This document shows positions 6,491-9,764 of a stretch of DNA of 9,764 bases, piece by piece. This stretch comes from Clostridiales bacterium. Lineage in GTDB: Bacteria; Bacillota; Clostridia; Oscillospirales; CAG-272. The notes under the pieces are model-generated. The model was given only the letters and a program-made list of their open reading frames with translations, searched no databases and was not told the DNA's origin. The first letter of the stretch is position 1. Each line of letters starts with the position of its first letter. The DNA lies in contig JAGZAC010000047.1 in the NCBI GenBank assembly GCA_018370615.1, positions 1-9,764 of the forward strand. The letters run 5' to 3'. Made by a program: the position numbers and the translations under genes.

Positions 6491-7354
6491 ATGGACACGG
6501 AAAAAAATAAGGTTTTAGGTGGGACGCTGTATTTGGTGGCAACGCCTATCGGGAATCTTTCCGATATAACGGAAAGGACTCTGAAGGTACTTTCCCAGGT
6601 GGATTTTGTCGCCGCAGAGGACACCCGCAACACGGGACTGCTCCTGTCTCGGTTTGGTATTTCCAAGCCCCTTGTCAGCTATTTCGAGCACAACAAGCGA
6701 GAGCGGGGAGAATATATTGCTGACCGTCTCCTAAATGGGGAGTCCTGTGCGCTGGTGACCGACGCGGGAATGCCTGCCATCAGCGACCCTGGAGAAGATC
6801 TGGTGGTTTTGTGCGCCGAGCGAGGCATTCCTGTCACTGTCGTGCCGGGCTGCTGCGCCGCTGTTACCGCATTGGTTTTATCTGCCCTTCCCACAGGACG
6901 GTTCGTATTTGAAGGGTTCCTCACTACCAGCAAAAGTGACCGGCACCGGCGCCTGGAGGAGCTGGCTGGGGAAACACGTACTATGATTTTCTACGAGGCC
7001 CCGCATAAGCTGCGCAGAACTCTATCTGATATGGAAAGCGCCTTTGGTAGTCAGCGCAGAATCACTTTGTGCCGAGAACTGACCAAGCTGAACGAAGAAA
7101 CTGTCCGCACAACGCTGGGGGAAGCAGTAAAATTATATACTGAGAAAGAGCCTCGTGGAGAATATGTGCTGGTACTGGAAGGTGCCGCAGCTCCCAAAGA
7201 AGCAAATTACCCCCGGGACCCGCGTGAGCATGTGCAGATGTATATAGACAGCGGCATGCGCAAAATGGATGCCATTAAAGCGGCAGCACGGGAGCGGGGG
7301 ATGCCCAAGGCTCTCTTATACAAAGAAGTATTGGATGATACAAAAAAGGAATAA
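6491..7354 (+). CDS. rsmI: 16S rRNA (cytidine-1402 2'-O)-methyltransferase
   Basis: A 287-residue SAM-dependent enzyme that 2'-O-methylates C1402 of 16S rRNA in the decoding centre; E. coli RsmI has 286 residues. Tetrapyrrole-methylase-fold motifs are all present: TLYLVATPIGNLSDI (residues 12-26), AAEDTRNTG (41-49), LVTDAGMPAISDPG (88-101), VVPGCCAAVTALVLSALP (117-134), FEGFL (140-144) and MIFYEAPHKLRRTL (165-178). The start is ATG at 6491, 4 nt after the trmN stop. AAGGA (6476-6480), inside the end of trmN, lies about 10 nt upstream, so coupling with trmN is likely. A longer in-frame extension back to 6269 would lie wholly inside trmN in another frame and is rejected. The gene ends just 15 bp before the metG promoter, with no terminator between. 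Confidence 0.96.
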   Translation: MDTEKNKVLGGTLYLVATPIGNLSDITERTLKVLSQVDFVAAEDTRNTGLLLSRFGISKPLVSYFEHNKRERGEYIADRLLNGESCALVTDAGMPAISDPGEDLVVLCAERGIPVTVVPGCCAAVTALVLSALPTGRFVFEGFLTTSKSDRHRRLEELAGETRTMIFYEAPHKLRRTLSDMESAFGSQRRITLCRELTKLNEETVRTTLGEAVKLYTEKEPRGEYVLVLEGAAAPKEANYPRDPREHVQMYIDSGMRKMDAIKAAARERGMPKALLYKEVLDDTKKE

Positions 7355-7369
7355 AATCCCGTTCTTCTC

Positions 7370-7398
7370 TTGAAATTTTTTCTATCATTGGGTATAAT
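7370..7398 (+). promoter_or_regulatory. Sigma-A promoter of metG and its leader
   Basis: TTGAAA (7370-7375), a 17-bp spacer, and TATAAT (7393-7398). Expected start of transcription is near 7405. That gives a leader of about 158 nt before the metG ATG, long enough for the regulatory structure described separately. Confidence 0.85.
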
Positions 7399-7430
7399 AG
7401 ATAAAAATGAGGAAGAAGGAGACACGCGGC

Positions 7431-7511
7431 ATGCTGTATACAAAACGAATGCCTTCGGGCATGTACTTTATCAATTATTTCATGCAATACAGCACTGCTA
7501 TGTGGAAGTAG
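7431..7511 (+). CDS. Met-rich leader peptide upstream of metG (26 codons)
   Basis: A short open frame from ATG 7431 to TAG 7509-7511, starting MLYTKRMPSGMYFINYFMQY and ending STAMWK. AAGGAG (7416-7421) lies 9 nt upstream, and the predicted transcription start is about 25 nt upstream. Five of its 26 codons are ATG (7431, 7449, 7461, 7482, 7500), far above normal Met use. The stop is 9 nt before the 5' arm of the metG terminator. The ORF overlaps the strands that form either a closing stem or the antiterminator. The likely role is in cis, as a translation sensor for charged Met-tRNA, not as a working protein. An alternative is a genuine small protein: it is also rich in Tyr (4) and Phe (3), but it has no long hydrophobic helix. 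Confidence 0.75.
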   Translation: MLYTKRMPSGMYFINYFMQYSTAMWK

Positions 7512-7520
7512 ACTTATTTC

Positions 7521-7552
7521 ATAGGACAGTGCCACTGTCCTATTTTTATTTT
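7521..7552 (+). terminator. Intrinsic terminator (attenuator) just before metG
   Basis: An inverted repeat, ATAGGACAGTG (7521-7531) with CACTGTCCTAT (7533-7543), realistically folds as a 9-10 bp stem with a small GCC or TGCCA loop. The run TTTTTATTTT follows directly (7543-7552). The tail ends at the metG ribosome site GGAG (7553-7556). A terminator placed between a promoter and the gene it serves points to conditional read-through. Confidence 0.85.
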
Positions 7553-7562
7553 GGAGACTATT

Positions 7563-9491
7563 ATGGAAAAAGAAAAATTTTATATAACGACTGCCATTGC
7601 CTACGCTTCTCAAAAACCCCACTTCGGCAACACCTATGAAGTCATCATGACCGACTGTATCGCCCGATATAAACGGCAGCGGGGATATGATGTGTTTTTC
7701 ATGACCGGTACCGATGAACACGGTCAAAAGGTGGAAAATCTCGCCCGCGAGGCGGGAGTTTCCCCAAAGGAATACGTAGACCGGGTGTCCGGGCAAATCA
7801 AAGAAATTTGGGATCTCATGGGGGCAAGCTACGACTATTTCATTCGCACCACAGACCCATCTCACGAAAGGGCTGTCCAGCACATATTTAAAAAGCTGTA
7901 CGACCAGGGGGACATTTATAAAGGGGAATACGAAGGCTGGTACTGTACCCCGGATGAAGCGTTTTTCACAGACACCCAGGTAGTCGATGGAAAATGCCCC
8001 GACTGCGGACGTCCTGTCCAGCGCGCAAAGGAGGAAGCGTATTTCTTTAAAATGAGCAAATACGCCGACCGTCTGATTCGTCATATTGAGGAAAATCCCG
8101 GCTTTATCGAACCGGAATCCCGGCGCCGGGAAATGCTCAATAACTTTTTGTATGCGGGACTCCAGGATTTGTGCGTTTCCCGTACCTCCTTTAAGTGGGG
8201 GATTCCCGTTCCCTTTGATGATAAGCATATCATTTACGTTTGGATCGATGCACTGTCCAACTACATCACCGGCCTTGGATTTGATCCAGATGGGGAGCCT
8301 GGGGAAAATTACAAAAAATACTGGCCTGCAGACGTGCATATTATCGGCAAGGATATTCTGCGGTTCCACACCATCTACTGGCCCATTCTGCTGATGGCCC
8401 TGGGAGAGCCTCTTCCGAAAAAGGTATTTGGACACCCCTGGTTCAATGTGGGTCAGGATAAAATGAGCAAATCCAGAGGCAACGTGTTTTATGCGGACGA
8501 TATGGCCCGGCGGTTCGGCGTGGATGGCGTCCGTTACTATGCTCTGTCTGAGATGCCCTATGCAAATGATGGGTCCATTACTTACGAAAACGTAATTTCC
8601 CGTTATAACAACGACCTGGCCAACAATCTCGGCAACCTAGTCAGCCGTACCATTGCTATGGCGAAAAAGTATTTTGACGGTATTGTTCCCTCCCCCGACA
8701 GCGAAGAAGAACTGGATAGGGATCTTAAAAATACCGTTTTGCAAGCTACTGGGCAATTTGGGGAGCAAATGGATGCCTATCATATTGCCGACGCCATGGA
8801 GACAGTGTTCTCCATGCTCCGCAGAGCAAATAAATATATCGATGAAACGACCCCCTGGGCACTCGCGAAGGATCCAGATAGCCGGGGTCGTCTGGGCACT
8901 GTTCTCTATAACCTGCTGGAATCTATCCGGGTTGCCGCCGTACTTCTGACGCCGGCAATTCCTGCTACATGTGCTTCTATCTTTACACAGCTGGGTACAG
9001 ATAAAACTGAATATGATTCTCTAACCTCTTTCGGAGAGCTGGAACCAGGAAAGCCCCTAGGAGAAGCAGTAATGCTGTTTTCCCGTATAGATGAAAAGAA
9101 AATGCTGGAGGAGATTGCAGCGGAATCCACCGCAAAAGCGTCTGCTGCGCCGGAGAGGCCGGAAGGAATCGCGCAAATAGGTATCGATGATTTTATGTCC
9201 GTAGAGCTGCGCAGCGCCCAGATAACGGCCTGCGAGAAGATTCCAAAGGCAAAAAAGCTTCTGAAGCTGGAGCTGGATTTGGGATACGAAAAACGCCAGG
9301 TGGTGTCTGGAATCGCCGCATTCTATACTCCCCAGGATTTGATTGGCAAAAAAATCATTGTGGTTGCCAATCTGAAGCCGGCGAAGCTGTGCGGCGTCGA
9401 GTCCAACGGCATGATTCTCGCCTCCGGAGAAGAACAGGTCCGTGTGGTTTTCCTCTCCGATGATACACCGCTGGGAGAACGGATCCGGTAA
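7563..9491 (+). CDS. metG: Methionyl-tRNA synthetase
   Basis: Charges tRNA-Met (initiator and elongator) with methionine, using ATP, in the cytoplasm. The protein has 642 residues. The class I HIGH motif appears as HFGN (20-23) and KMSKS is at 300-304. A zinc-knuckle region lies between them, with Cys128 (GWYC) and CPDC (Cys145, Cys148); the position often holding a fourth Cys is Asp131. The anticodon-binding helical domain spans about 330-520. A C-terminal Trbp111/EMAP-type tRNA-binding domain (about 545-642, from IDDFMSVELR to the end) promotes dimerisation and tRNA binding in such enzymes. The start is ATG at 7563 with GGAG 6 nt upstream; an in-frame TTG at 7551 overlaps that site and is less likely. 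The gene has its own promoter and a leader with terminator and Met-rich ORF. A terminator follows 5 nt after the stop. Confidence 0.98.
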   Translation: MEKEKFYITTAIAYASQKPHFGNTYEVIMTDCIARYKRQRGYDVFFMTGTDEHGQKVENLAREAGVSPKEYVDRVSGQIKEIWDLMGASYDYFIRTTDPSHERAVQHIFKKLYDQGDIYKGEYEGWYCTPDEAFFTDTQVVDGKCPDCGRPVQRAKEEAYFFKMSKYADRLIRHIEENPGFIEPESRRREMLNNFLYAGLQDLCVSRTSFKWGIPVPFDDKHIIYVWIDALSNYITGLGFDPDGEPGENYKKYWPADVHIIGKDILRFHTIYWPILLMALGEPLPKKVFGHPWFNVGQDKMSKSRGNVFYADDMARRFGVDGVRYYALSEMPYANDGSITYENVISRYNNDLANNLGNLVSRTIAMAKKYFDGIVPSPDSEEELDRDLKNTVLQATGQFGEQMDAYHIADAMETVFSMLRRANKYIDETTPWALAKDPDSRGRLGTVLYNLLESIRVAAVLLTPAIPATCASIFTQLGTDKTEYDSLTSFGELEPGKPLGEAVMLFSRIDEKKMLEEIAAESTAKASAAPERPEGIAQIGIDDFMSVELRSAQITACEKIPKAKKLLKLELDLGYEKRQVVSGIAAFYTPQDLIGKKIIVVANLKPAKLCGVESNGMILASGEEQVRVVFLSDDTPLGERIR

Positions 9492-9496
9492 AATGG

Positions 9497-9531
9497 AAAA
9501 ACGGAGGGGAGACAGACTCCTCCGTTTTTTT
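9497..9531 (+). terminator. Intrinsic terminator after metG
   Basis: AAAAACGGAGG (9497-9507) pairs with CCTCCGTTTTT (9519-9529) around an 11-nt loop, and a run of seven T ends at 9531. It begins 5 nt after the metG stop codon. Confidence 0.85.
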
Positions 9532-9563
9532 ATAACCTAAAATAAGAAAGGCATACTCCGTCC

Positions 9564-9764
9564 ATGAAACTTTTCGATTCTCACACCCACTATTACGATC
9601 AAAAATTTGCAGAAAAATACCCCGGCGGCAGCGCCGGCGCCATTGCAGATTCCTTCGCCGCGGGCGTTTGCGGCTTTCTGTGCGCCGGCACCAATCCGGA
9701 CACCACAAAGGCGTCCATCGCACTTGCAGAAGCATATGAAAACGTATATGCTTCTGCCGGGCTC
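9564..9764 (+). CDS. tatD: TatD-family metal-dependent hydrolase, N-terminal 67 codons (runs off right edge)
   Basis: Partial gene; the 3' end is outside the window. The visible 67 residues begin MKLFDSHTHYYD, with the metal-binding His-x-His (His7, His9) near the N-terminus as in TatD-family DNases and metallo-hydrolases, and end VYASAGL, matching the family's 'GxHP' approach region. The gene order metG then tatD (B. subtilis metS-yabD) supports the call. Family members cleave nucleic acid ends or other phosphoesters with divalent metals; the specific substrate is unknown. The start is ATG at 9564; AAAGG (9547-9551) is 12 nt away, a weak and distant ribosome site, but no better start is in frame. 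Only 32 bp separate it from the metG terminator and no clear promoter is visible, so read-through may supply expression. Confidence 0.88.
   Translation, partial: MKLFDSHTHYYDQKFAEKYPGGSAGAIADSFAAGVCGFLCAGTNPDTTKASIALAEAYENVYASAGL

Larger units (their letters stand above)
7405..7552 (+). promoter_or_regulatory. metG leader: probable Met-tRNA-sensing transcription attenuator
   Basis: The leader has three mutually competing RNA pairings. Pairing 1:2 is TGCTGTAT (7432-7439) with ATACAGCA (7487-7494), an 8-bp closing stem that encloses a small hairpin, ATGCC-TTCG-GGCAT (7449-7462). Pairing 2:3 is GCACTG plus CTATG (7492-7502) with CATAG plus CAGTGC (7520-7532), 11 bp with a GA bulge; this is an antiterminator. 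Pairing 3:4 is the terminator (7521-7543). Pairings 1:2 and 2:3 share 7492-7494, and 2:3 and 3:4 share 7521-7531. A Met-rich small ORF covers strands 1 and 2. The layout matches leader-peptide attenuation: stalling at early Met codons would free 2:3 and permit metG transcription, and smooth translation would let 3:4 form. No T-box (GGTGGAACCGCG-type) or S-box signature is visible. Function is inferred. Confidence 0.7.

Noticed and set aside
7405..7552. T-box or SAM (S-box) riboswitch upstream of metG
   Set aside because: The leader lacks the conserved GGTGGAACCGCG-type T-box sequence and the S-box core, and its roughly 140 nt up to the end of the terminator are largely filled by the small ORF. 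Competing helices plus Met codons fit peptide-based attenuation better.
7275..8435. 386-codon open frame on the minus strand opposite metG
   Set aside because: It lies antisense to the unmistakable metG start region and the end of rsmI, shows no domain I recognise, and has no convincing ribosome site; it is a shadow of metG codon bias.

Overview
The window looks like chromosomal DNA from an uncultivated or gut-type member of the Clostridia (Oscillospiraceae/Ruminococcaceae-like). The evidence is moderate GC, sigma-A style promoters, AGGAGG-type ribosome binding sites, Firmicutes gene order (holB, ricT, trmN, rsmI, metG, tatD), a RicT/PSP1 protein and a YpeB-like protein typical of endospore-forming lineages. 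The lineage call is an inference from gene content.

Left arm (1-2909, minus strand). Read from 2909 downwards, the order is: a membrane-anchored YpeB-like protein; a Gfo/Idh/MocA-family oxidoreductase with its own promoter inside the end of the previous gene; coaE (dephospho-CoA kinase), joined to the oxidoreductase by a 4-nt ATGA overlap; and the first 45 codons of a lytic-transglycosylase-like membrane protein that starts at TTG and runs off the left edge.

Centre (2910-3388). This divergent intergenic region of about 480 bp contains a cluster of small palindromes that look like two diverged copies of one interspersed repeat. It ends in a perfect-consensus sigma-A promoter (TTGACA, 17 bp, TATAAT) that drives the right arm.

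Right arm (3389-9764, plus strand). The order is holB (clamp-loader delta prime), ricT (PSP1/YaaT), a 56-residue 2[4Fe-4S] ferredoxin with its own promoter and a strong terminator, trmN-like tRNA methyltransferase, rsmI (16S rRNA C1402 methyltransferase), metG (methionyl-tRNA synthetase) and the start of tatD. Together this is a housekeeping cluster for replication, RNA modification and translation.

The most interesting element is the roughly 150-nt metG leader (7405-7562). It has its own promoter, then a well-placed ribosome binding site and a 26-codon open frame with five Met codons, then an intrinsic terminator whose poly-T tail abuts the metG ribosome binding site. Segments inside the small ORF can pair either with each other or with the 5' arm of the terminator. 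This is the layout of classical leader-peptide (trp/his-type) transcription attenuation, here apparently sensing charged Met-tRNA. Firmicutes usually control aminoacyl-tRNA synthetase genes with T-box riboswitches, and no T-box signature is visible here. The model is read from sequence only and is untested.
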